Below, piece after piece: positions 1-6,365 of a stretch of 6,671 bases of DNA. Below the pieces are notes generated by a model, which was given only the letters and a program-made list of their open reading frames with translations, did no database searches and had not been told where the DNA came from. The translations under genes were made by a program, and so were the position numbers. Source of the DNA: Pedobacter sp. UBA1654 (GTDB lineage: Bacteria; Bacteroidota; Bacteroidia; Sphingobacteriales; Sphingobacteriaceae); contig DCLG01000026.1 of NCBI GenBank assembly GCA_002320935.1, forward strand, positions 9,489 through 16,159, written 5' to 3'. Positions within the stretch are counted from its first letter, which is position 1. Each line of letters opens with the position of its first letter.

Positions 1-890
<890 letters not shown>

Positions 891-900
891 TTTCGCTTAG

Positions 901-913
901 TGTAAAGTTTACA
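901..913. promoter_or_regulatory. Perfect odd palindrome TGTAAAGTTTACA in the eno leader, operator candidate
   Basis: The arms TGTAAA and TTTACA are exact reverse complements around a single central G. The element lies about 10 bp downstream of the transcription start implied by the -7 box at 930-937, and 34 bp upstream of the enolase ATG. That is a position where a bound repressor would block transcription. The symmetry is seen directly, but operator function and the cognate regulator are inference. As RNA the one-base loop makes a hairpin unlikely, so a DNA-level site is the better reading. Confidence 0.35.
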
Positions 914-929
914 ATTACCAAGCAGTATT

Positions 930-937
930 CAAAGTTA
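930..937 (-). promoter_or_regulatory. Candidate eno -7 box (TAACTTTG)
   Basis: On the minus strand this reads TAACTTTG, an exact match to the Bacteroidota -7 consensus TAnnTTTG. The implied start is near 923, giving a leader of about 57 nt. No good TTTG -33 element sits 17-23 bp upstream. An alternative reading uses the TTTG at the end of this box as a -33 element, with the weaker TAAACTTT 18 bp downstream as the -7. Either way eno probably has its own promoter after the ABC genes. Confidence 0.45.
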
Positions 938-974
938 AACAAATAATAAAATAATAGGTTTGCAGGGCGGATTT

Positions 975-2066
975 TTATTCCCACTTAAAGACTTTAACGG
1001 CAACGGAGTAGATCAAGATTCCCCAGATTACGAGGATCATCATTTCAAATTTCACGTCCCAAAGGTTAAAGCCTTCAAAGGCCACCTTTCGGAGTGCATT
1101 ATTCAGGTGGGTGAGGGGCAATGCCTTGCTGATTGGCTGTATCCAGTCGGGGAAGTTCTCAATGGAGAAGAATGTTCCGGACAGCAGAAACTGCGGAAGC
1201 GTCACGATATTAGAGATTGGTGGTATGGTGCTCTCCGTTTTTACGATTCCGGATACCACAAAGCCGAAGCCCATGAAAACAATCAGGCCAAGAATGGCCA
1301 GTATCAGCATGTTCAACACGGTAACCACCCCGTTGATCAGGGTAAACTGGAAGAAGAAATGCCCTACAAGGATGATGAATATGGCGCCAAGCAGTGCGAA
1401 GCCGATCCGTGCCAGACCTTCTCCAAAAACGATACTGGAACGTCTTACAGGTGTGGCGAAGAATCTTTTGATTACGAGCGTCTGTCTTAAACTGAAGAAT
1501 ACGAAGGCTGTTCCAAACACACCCGTGCTTAGCAAAGAGAAGCCAAGCTGCCCGGGCAGGATAAAGTCGATCATCCGGTAGGTTCTGCCGTGTACCGTGC
1601 TTTCCTTCAGAATGGCCACACTCGGTTTCAGGTTCCTGGTATTTAATTCATAGAATGAATTTGTAAGCAGTGACTTCAGGATGCTTCCTTTGTCCATGGA
1701 TGCCGAGGTATATTGTACGTCTGCGGTGTATGCAGGACTGTCTACAGTATTTTTCCGGACGCTGATCACACCGTCGATGTTCCCTTTTTCAAGACTGTTG
1801 TTTAGCTCTTCGGTGGTTTTATCCCGCACCAGCTTCACGACTGAAATTTGCTCCAGGGTACTTAGCACGGGGTTGTTAAGGTCTGAACCCGGTGCGATTC
1901 CAAGGCTCACCTTGGTGCCGCCACTGCTTAGAAAGCCGAAGATCAGAATAAAGATCAGCGGGAAGGCGAGCGTGAACACCACTGCGGAAGGACTGCGCAT
2001 AATGGAGCGGAAACTAGCTTTCGCCAGCGCCAGGGTCGCTTTAGTATGATTGTATGATTGCTGCAT
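975..2066 (-). CDS. ABC-2 type exporter permease
   Basis: This is the membrane subunit of an ABC-2 family exporter, expected to form the translocation path in the inner membrane with the ATPase encoded just upstream. Numbered from the chosen start (363 aa), there is one N-terminal membrane segment (about 28-46), a long extracytoplasmic region (about 48-165), and then five hydrophobic segments (about 171-193, 219-239, 247-275, 284-301, 340-359). The loop KRFFATPVRRSSIVFGE and the late motif LPLTHLNNALR (316-326) are typical of ABC-2 permeases. An in-frame ATG at 2084 would add six residues and overlap the ATPase gene by 16 bp. I prefer the ATG at 2066 because AAGGG lies six bases upstream and the ATPase stop is two bases away, matching the previous junction. 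Substrate is unknown; drug or lipid-like export is only a family-level guess. Confidence 0.9.
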   Translation of the reverse strand: MQQSYNHTKATLALAKASFRSIMRSPSAVVFTLAFPLIFILIFGFLSSGGTKVSLGIAPGSDLNNPVLSTLEQISVVKLVRDKTTEELNNSLEKGNIDGVISVRKNTVDSPAYTADVQYTSASMDKGSILKSLLTNSFYELNTRNLKPSVAILKESTVHGRTYRMIDFILPGQLGFSLLSTGVFGTAFVFFSLRQTLVIKRFFATPVRRSSIVFGEGLARIGFALLGAIFIILVGHFFFQFTLINGVVTVLNMLILAILGLIVFMGFGFVVSGIVKTESTIPPISNIVTLPQFLLSGTFFSIENFPDWIQPISKALPLTHLNNALRKVAFEGFNLWDVKFEMMILVIWGILIYSVAVKVFKWE

Positions 2067-2068
2067 TG

Positions 2069-2836
2069 TTATCCCTTGCGCCATGCCTTGCCGGTAAGAC
2101 TGATGAACACATCTTCCAGGTTGGCTTTTTTAACTTCTTTTTTACGTTCAAAACCACTGTTCACCAGGTTGTCTATTAACTGATCCGGGGTGTCCAGGGC
2201 GATGATCTCTCCGCGTTCCACAAAGGCAACGCGGTCGCAGAGTTGCTCTGCTTCATCCATATAATGGGTGGTAAGTACCACGGTGGTACCTTGATTACGG
2301 ATTTCGATGATCAGATCCCATAGATTTCGGCGTGCATGAGGGTCTAACCCGGTTGTGGGCTCATCTAGAAAAATGATCTTAGGCGCGTTGATCAGCGTTG
2401 TGGCAATGGAAAAACGTTGCTTCTGCCCGCCAGACAACTCCTTGTATTTGGCTTTGGCTTTGTCCTGCAGATTCACTTTAGCCAGCATATCCATTGGTTT
2501 GGTATCTACGCCGTACAAACCAGCAAAGAGCTCGATAAGCTCTACGAGGTTCAGGTTCGGGTAATAACCGGCAGCCTGTAGCTGTACGCCGATGATCCGC
2601 TTGATTTCGCCGGCATGTTTATCCACCGAGTAGCCATTCACCAGGACTTCCCCGGAGCTCTTGTCACGCAAGGTTTCAATGATCTCCAGGGTAGTCGTTT
2701 TCCCGGCTCCATTAGGGCCAAGCAGACCGAATATTTCGTTCTCCAGAACGTCAAATGTAATCCCATTCAGGGCAGTAAAGTCGCCGTACTTCTTAACCAG
2801 GTTTTTGACGCTGATTATCGACTTTGCGCCTTGCAT
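2069..2836 (-). CDS. ABC-2 exporter ATP-binding protein (DrrA/CcmA-like)
   Basis: This cytoplasmic ATPase should power the permease encoded directly downstream. All nucleotide-binding motifs are present (numbered from the ATG, 255 aa): Walker A GPNGAGKTT (40-48), Q-loop Gln near 87, signature LSGGQ (134-138), Walker B IIFLDE (154-159), D-loop GLD (163-165) and switch His191 in LTTHYMDEAEQLCD. The C-terminus has LEDVFISLTG, which marks the drug/antibiotic-exporter type of ABC-2 ATPase. The stretch between the core and that motif is only about 20-25 residues, shorter than in DrrA-type proteins of 300 or more residues. The ATG lies two bases after the carA stop. A GTG one codon earlier overlaps the stop by one base and is less likely. 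No promoter is visible inside the junction, so it is probably co-transcribed with carA. Confidence 0.93.
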   Translation of the reverse strand: MQGAKSIISVKNLVKKYGDFTALNGITFDVLENEIFGLLGPNGAGKTTTLEIIETLRDKSSGEVLVNGYSVDKHAGEIKRIIGVQLQAAGYYPNLNLVELIELFAGLYGVDTKPMDMLAKVNLQDKAKAKYKELSGGQKQRFSIATTLINAPKIIFLDEPTTGLDPHARRNLWDLIIEIRNQGTTVVLTTHYMDEAEQLCDRVAFVERGEIIALDTPDQLIDNLVNSGFERKKEVKKANLEDVFISLTGKAWRKG

Positions 2837-2838
2837 CA

Positions 2839-3951
2839 CTACCAGCTTACCTCACCGGTAATCAGTCCTACGAAATCGTCGAATAAGTAACGTGAATCGT
2901 GTGGACCAGGTGATGATTCCGGGTGGTACTGAACAGAGAATGCTTTTTTACCTTTCACACGGATACCTTCGATAGACTGGTCGTTCAAATTAAGGTGGGT
3001 AATTTCTACTTTATCTGAACTTCTTACATCATCAGGTACCACACCGAAGCCATGATTCTGAGAAGTGATCTCACATCTTTCTGTAATGATGTTTTTAACC
3101 GGGTGGTTTAATCCACGGTGTCCGGTGAACATTTTCATGGTATTGATGCCGTTTGCCTGTGCCAGTAACTGGTGGCCTAAGCAGATACCAAACAATGGTT
3201 TATCAGCTGCCAGAATCTCTTTCACCATTTCAATGGCATAAGGCATAGCTGATGGATCACCAGGGCCGTTAGAGATGAAGTATGCGTCGGCACCCCATGC
3301 TTCCATTTCAGCAAAAGAAGTTTTAGCAGGGTAAACCTGTACATAAAGATCTCTATCGTCGAAGTTACGAAGGGTGTTTTTCTTGATACCAAAGTCAACC
3401 GCTGCAACTTTGTATTTTGCATCCGGAGAACCGTAGAAGTAAGGTTTATCAGTTGATACCTGAGAAGATAGTTCTAAACCGTCCATTGCCGGTACAGCGT
3501 TTAATCTTTCTTTCAGTTGATCGATGTCCAGGATTTCGGATGATATAATAGCATTCATTACACCTCTGTCTCTGATGTGTTTCACCAAAGCCCTGGTATC
3601 GATATCAGAGATACCAACGATGTTTTCATTTTGGAAGTAATCCTGGATAGATTCAGAAGCTTCTTTACGGCTGTAACCGATGTTAAAGTTCTTACAAACG
3701 AGTCCGGAAATCTTAATGGAATCAGATTCAATCTCTTCTTTGTGAATACCATAGTTACCAATGTGTGCATTGGTGGTCACCATAATCTGTCCGAAATAGG
3801 AAGGATCTGTAAAAATCTCCTGGTAGCCGGTCATTCCGGTGTTGAAGCAGATTTCACCTGTTGTGGTTCCTATCTTTCCTGCTGCTTTTCCGTAATATAC
3901 AGTGCCATCGGCTAAAAGCAAAATTGCAGGTAACTTGGTGTAGTTAGTCAT
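2839..3951 (-). CDS. carA: Carbamoyl-phosphate synthase small (glutaminase) subunit
   Basis: CarA hydrolyses glutamine and channels ammonia to the large subunit CarB, which makes carbamoyl phosphate for pyrimidine and arginine synthesis in the cytosol. The 370-residue protein has the usual two parts: an N-terminal CPSase small-chain domain (to about residue 175, with TGMTGYQE near 38-45 and DIDTRALVKHIRDRG near 116-130) and a class I glutamine amidotransferase domain. The catalytic Cys257 is in FGICLGHQ, and His343 and Glu345 are in QYHPE. NGPGDP (228-233) and SQNHGF (297-302) are also conserved. Length is close to the family norm (E. coli about 380). carB is not in the window. The gene is first in a probable operon with the ABC pair and is divergent from panB. 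Its leader holds an overlapping short reading frame. Confidence 0.97.
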   Translation of the reverse strand: MTNYTKLPAILLLADGTVYYGKAAGKIGTTTGEICFNTGMTGYQEIFTDPSYFGQIMVTTNAHIGNYGIHKEEIESDSIKISGLVCKNFNIGYSRKEASESIQDYFQNENIVGISDIDTRALVKHIRDRGVMNAIISSEILDIDQLKERLNAVPAMDGLELSSQVSTDKPYFYGSPDAKYKVAAVDFGIKKNTLRNFDDRDLYVQVYPAKTSFAEMEAWGADAYFISNGPGDPSAMPYAIEMVKEILAADKPLFGICLGHQLLAQANGINTMKMFTGHRGLNHPVKNIITERCEITSQNHGFGVVPDDVRSSDKVEITHLNLNDQSIEGIRVKGKKAFSVQYHPESSPGPHDSRYLFDDFVGLITGEVSW

Positions 3952-4055
3952 AGTTTATGATCAGAAGTTATGTGGAAAAAAAAGAAAAACGTGGGATTTG
4001 CGACAGGATTGGCGCTTAGTTGATTTAGAAATATGCAGTGATTTAACCCCTTCAT
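3948..4055 (-). CDS. Possible 35-aa upstream reading frame in the carA leader
   Basis: On the minus strand an ATG at 4055-4053 opens 35 codons without a stop. They end at a TGA (3950-3948) that overlaps the carA start as ATGA, an arrangement typical of translational coupling. The peptide begins MKGLNHCIFLNQL and contains five consecutive Phe codons (codons 23-27), created by a pyrimidine tract. The ATG lies only a few bases downstream of the start expected from the -7 box at 4065-4072. No homology is recognised and no Shine-Dalgarno is seen. An open frame of this length can arise by chance in AT-rich DNA, so this is a candidate leader peptide and not an established gene. Confidence 0.2.
   Translation of the reverse strand: MKGLNHCIFLNQLSANPVANPTFFFFFHITSDHKL
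3974..3989 (-). promoter_or_regulatory. Pyrimidine tract in the carA leader
   Basis: Read on the minus strand the carA leader contains U5-C-U8-CC, 16 consecutive pyrimidines ending 23 bases before the carA ATG. No stable hairpin precedes it; only a 3-bp GCG/CGC pair is near, so an intrinsic terminator is unlikely. It could be a ribosomal protein S1-type loading site or a slippage-prone tract. The tract is seen directly; its function is open. Confidence 0.25.
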
Positions 4056-4064
4056 TTTCGACTG

Positions 4065-4072
4065 CAAAGATA
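4065..4072 (-). promoter_or_regulatory. Candidate carA -7 box (TATCTTTG)
   Basis: The minus strand reads TATCTTTG, an exact match to the Bacteroidota TAnnTTTG consensus. The implied transcription start is near 4058, giving a carA leader of about 107 nt. No clear TTTG element is found at the usual -33 distance; the nearest, TTTA at 4088-4091, is only 15 bp away. The box lies between carA and panB and faces away from panB. Confidence 0.5.
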
Positions 4073-4093
4073 GGTTTTATGCCTAATTAAACC

Positions 4094-4101
4094 TAATTTT
4101 G
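4094..4101 (+). promoter_or_regulatory. Candidate panB -7 box (TAATTTTG)
   Basis: TAATTTTG matches TAnnTTTG exactly. The expected start near 4108 would leave a leader of only about 11 nt before the panB ATG. The -33 side is weak, with GTTTT at about 15 bp. A second possibility further upstream is TTTG at 3997-4000 followed after 19 bp by the poorer box TTGATTTA (4020-4027), which would give a leader of about 85 nt. The assignment is therefore tentative. Confidence 0.35.
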
Positions 4102-4118
4102 TTGTAAAAACAACACAT

Positions 4119-4934
4119 ATGTCTCAGCATAAAGAAGTAAAACGGATAACCACACACATCCTTCAGGAAATGAAAGCACGTGGTGAGAAAATATCCATGT
4201 TAACCGCTTATGATTATTCCATGGCCACGATTCTGGATGATGCCGGATTAGACGTTTTATTAGTTGGTGATTCTGCTTCAAATGTGATGGCAGGTCATGA
4301 GACCACACTGCCGATTACCTTAGACCAGATGATCTACCACGCACAGAGTGTGGTACGTGGAGCCAATAGGGCTTTTGTGGTTGTAGATTTACCTTTCGGT
4401 AGCTACCAGGGTAACTCAAAAGAAGCTTTGAACTCCGCCATTCGCATCATGAAAGAATCCGGTGCACATGGCGTGAAGCTTGAAGGCGGGGCTGAAATCA
4501 TCGAATCCGTTAATCGGATCATTACTGCTGGTATTCCTGTGATGGGGCATTTGGGCTTAACCCCACAATCCATCTATAAATTCGGTACCTATACAGTAAG
4601 GGCAAAGGATGAAGCGGAAGCAGATAAATTAAAATCAGACGCCCTGCAGTTGCAGGAAGCAGGGTGCTTTAGTGTCGTGTTGGAGAAGATCCCCGCAAAG
4701 CTCGCGAAAGAGGTGTCGGAAAGCGTTCATATTCCGGTGATCGGAATTGGTGCTGGTCCGCATTGCGATGGGCAGGTGCTTGTGGTAAACGATATGATCG
4801 GCTTAACCAAAGGTTTCCGTCCACGTTTCCTGCGTCAGTACTTAGATCTTTATGATGGTATTTTGAATGCTGCGCAACAGTACATCAAGGATGTAAAATC
4901 AAACGATTTCCCGAACGAGAAAGAACAATACTAA
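4119..4934 (+). CDS. panB: 3-methyl-2-oxobutanoate hydroxymethyltransferase (ketopantoate hydroxymethyltransferase)
   Basis: PanB transfers a hydroxymethyl group from 5,10-methylene-tetrahydrofolate to 2-ketoisovalerate, giving ketopantoate, the first committed step to pantothenate and CoA. The 271-residue protein has the usual length and a TIM-barrel pattern. Visible landmarks are [10 protein letters not shown] (27-36), [19 protein letters not shown] (49-67) with Mg ligand D51, [10 protein letters not shown] with Mg ligand D90, KLEGG with K120 and E122, GHLGLTPQS (143-151), the catalytic-type Glu189 in LEKIP, and [15 protein letters not shown] (208-222). The ATG gives a start (MSQHKEVKR) that fits the Bacteroidota form of the protein. 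No Shine-Dalgarno is present. The pseudouridine synthase gene begins 8 bp after the stop, so the two are probably co-transcribed. No other pan gene lies in the window. Confidence 0.97.
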   Translation: MSQHKEVKRITTHILQEMKARGEKISMLTAYDYSMATILDDAGLDVLLVGDSASNVMAGHETTLPITLDQMIYHAQSVVRGANRAFVVVDLPFGSYQGNSKEALNSAIRIMKESGAHGVKLEGGAEIIESVNRIITAGIPVMGHLGLTPQSIYKFGTYTVRAKDEAEADKLKSDALQLQEAGCFSVVLEKIPAKLAKEVSESVHIPVIGIGAGPHCDGQVLVVNDMIGLTKGFRPRFLRQYLDLYDGILNAAQQYIKDVKSNDFPNEKEQY

Positions 4935-4942
4935 TAATCAGC

Positions 4943-5629
4943 ATGCCGGTTACAGATAAAGACGTGCTCTTTGAAGACAATCACCTGATCGCGATCAATA
5001 AGCGCGCAGGTGATATTGTGCAGGTCGACGAGACAGGGGATCAACCTCTGGACGAGAAAGTTAAAGTTTACTTAGCTCATAAATATAACAAGCCGAACAG
5101 CGCTTTTCTTGGTGTGGTACATCGTCTGGACCGCCCAGTAAGTGGGGTAATCCTTTTTGCAAAGACCAGTAAAGGATTGGAAAGGATGAACGCCATATTC
5201 AAGAATCGGGAGGTGAAGAAAACGTATTTGGCGGTGGTGCGGAACAAGCCTTCCAAACCCTCCGGTACATTGATCAACTGGTTGGTGAAAAACACGCAGA
5301 AGAATGTGGTTACGGCACACCCGAACGAAGTTGCTGGTAGTCAGCGTGCGGAACTCAGCTACCGCTTAATTACCGAGCTTGGCGGCTATTACTTACTGGA
5401 AGTAGACCCGCTAACCGGGCGCTCACACCAGATCCGCGTGCAGTTGGCCACCATGGGCTGTCCGATAGTCGGCGATAACAAGTACGGCTATCCGCGGGGA
5501 AGCAGAAAAGGCAGCATCTGCCTGCATGCACGAAGGCTACAATTCTTGCATCCGGTAAAAAAAGAACAGGTAAACATCTTCGCTAAACTTCCTGTAGATG
5601 GTTTTTGGGAGCGCTTCGAGCAGTTTTAA
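4943..5629 (+). CDS. RluA-family pseudouridine synthase
   Basis: This is a cytoplasmic RNA-modifying enzyme that isomerises uridine to pseudouridine. The 228-residue protein carries the family motif VVHRLDRPVSGVILFAKT (58-75) with the catalytic Asp63, the later conserved block DPLTGRSHQIRVQL (155-168), and CLHARRLQFLHP (193-204). It begins almost directly in the catalytic domain and has no N-terminal S4 RNA-binding domain, so it belongs to the short form, as in TruC-like enzymes and many Bacteroidota paralogues. Whether the target is 23S rRNA or tRNA cannot be told from sequence, so no symbol is given. The start ATG lies 8 bp after panB. The functional link to panB is unclear and is probably only shared transcription. 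The gene converges on the lipoprotein gene, with 34 bp between stop codons. Confidence 0.93.
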   Translation: MPVTDKDVLFEDNHLIAINKRAGDIVQVDETGDQPLDEKVKVYLAHKYNKPNSAFLGVVHRLDRPVSGVILFAKTSKGLERMNAIFKNREVKKTYLAVVRNKPSKPSGTLINWLVKNTQKNVVTAHPNEVAGSQRAELSYRLITELGGYYLLEVDPLTGRSHQIRVQLATMGCPIVGDNKYGYPRGSRKGSICLHARRLQFLHPVKKEQVNIFAKLPVDGFWERFEQF

Positions 5630-5647
5630 TCACCTGCGAGATGATTA
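5627..5647. terminator. Weak inverted repeat between convergent genes, possible bidirectional terminator
   Basis: TAATCA (5627-5632, including the pseudouridine synthase stop) pairs with TGATTA (5642-5647) across a 9-base loop. It sits in the 34-bp gap between two convergent genes, where a shared terminator would be expected. The stem is AT-rich and no clean T-tract follows on either strand, so a classical intrinsic terminator is doubtful. Confidence 0.2.
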
Positions 5648-5663
5648 GTAATAAGTAAGGTTT

Positions 5664-6134
5664 CTACTTACAAGCCGATTGTTCCAGCACAACACTGCCA
5701 TCAAACTTCAGATCACTTAAAGACTTAAAGTTGGTTTTGCCATTCTGCTCCTGCACATCGGCAAAACCTTCTATCAGCTTGCCATCTTTTTGCAGGTAGG
5801 CAACTTGTCGCACAGACGATATGCCCTCAGATTGAAAAGTATAGTCAAGTAGTATCGTGTCACCCTTCACCAGTCCTGTAATCGTACCTATATTTCTGTC
5901 TTTTTCGCGCGGAATGATGTTTAATGTACCGCTTGCCTGATCTCCTTTGATATGCAGGTCCAGGTAAGTGCTATCTTGATTTTGATAACGTACATAGCAG
6001 GTGCTGGATTCTGCCGCGGCAACAACTGCAGTTTCAGCGGTGATGGTGCTGTCGGCGACTTGCTTTGTACCTGCATCACCACTGCATGCTGCCAGCAATG
6101 TTGCGCAGGTCGCCATAAGAAAATACTTTTTCAT
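5664..6134 (-). CDS. Small secreted lipoprotein of unknown function
   Basis: This 156-residue protein starts MKKYFLMATCATLLAACSGD, a type II signal peptide with lipobox LAAC and the lipidated Cys at 17. After cleavage it should be anchored in the inner or outer membrane. The residues after the Cys (SGDAG) do not form a clear Bacteroidota surface-export signal. A low-complexity Ala/Thr linker (about 21-44) leads to a compact domain (about 45-156) rich in beta-type alternation. That domain includes EKDRNIGTITG (77-87), GDTILLDYTFQSEGISSVRQ (91-110) and DGKLIEGFADV (117-127). The pattern resembles uncharacterised Bacteroidota lipoproteins I recall but cannot name. Two further cysteines, C46 and C155, frame the domain and could form a disulphide. 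The gene is monocistronic between convergent and divergent neighbours. No function is assigned. Confidence 0.85.
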   Translation of the reverse strand: MKKYFLMATCATLLAACSGDAGTKQVADSTITAETAVVAAAESSTCYVRYQNQDSTYLDLHIKGDQASGTLNIIPREKDRNIGTITGLVKGDTILLDYTFQSEGISSVRQVAYLQKDGKLIEGFADVQEQNGKTNFKSLSDLKFDGSVVLEQSACK

Positions 6135-6365
6135 CTGAATCTTGGTTTATACACGAGTTTCTTAAGCGTGTGTTCTAATCTAACGCTCAATTGATTAAAA
6201 CAATCTATATTGAAGTAAAAACATTATCTTAAGAACAACGGGTCTGTTTTTTTAAACCATATGTTAAACTAATTGTCATATATATGTAAGTAAAACCCCG
6301 GCCATCAGACCTATCCGCCCGCTTAAGATGAAGGGAATCATTTATTTCAAAAATCATTCACGCTT
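6135..6365. other. 231-bp divergent intergenic spacer between lipoprotein and cytochrome genes
   Basis: No coding frame of note is seen here. The spacer is AT-rich and carries the start signals of both divergent genes. It contains three CTTAAG sites, short palindromes TCAATTGA (6187-6194) and CATATATATG (6277-6286), and one more GC-rich patch at about 6296-6324. No exact TAnnTTTG box faces the cytochrome gene, so its promoter is not identified and could depend on another sigma factor or an activator. Confidence 0.5.
6175..6204 (-). promoter_or_regulatory. Candidate promoter of the lipoprotein gene
   Basis: Read on the minus strand, ATTG (6201-6204) is followed after 18 bases by TAGATTAG (6175-6182), which has one mismatch to the Bacteroidota -7 consensus TAnnTTTG. 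The spacing fits the -33/-7 arrangement. The implied start near 6168 gives a leader of about 34 nt, in which the repeat ACACG/CGTGT (6151-6155 and 6167-6171) could form a weak 5-bp hairpin. Confidence 0.35.

Noticed and set aside
938..974. Intrinsic terminator after the ABC permease
   Set aside because: The bases after the stop show no GC-rich stem followed by a T-tract; the AT-rich stretch alone is not enough.
960..1490. Open frame of 176 codons on the plus strand opposite the ABC permease
   Set aside because: It lies wholly antisense to a convincing membrane protein gene. Its translation is low in hydrophobic residues, has no recognisable domain and no start signals, and so is a shadow frame. 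The same holds for the other frames opposite or inside eno, carA, panB and the pseudouridine synthase.
975..2836. ABC gene pair as a horizontally acquired insert between carA and eno
   Set aside because: Sampled lines look somewhat richer in GC than carA, but the pseudouridine synthase gene is at least as GC-rich, and carA and eno are probably biased by high expression. There are no flanking repeats, integrase genes or attachment sites.
6277..6286. Perfect palindrome CATATATATG as an operator
   Set aside because: It is an alternating AT run that is trivially self-complementary, with no GC-containing arms or second copy to support it.
6241..6311. Inverted pair GGTCTG (6241-6246) and CAGACC (6306-6311) as a riboswitch-like or terminator stem
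   Set aside because: A 6-bp match across a 59-base loop is expected by chance several times in a spacer of this size, and no supporting inner stem or T-tract is present.
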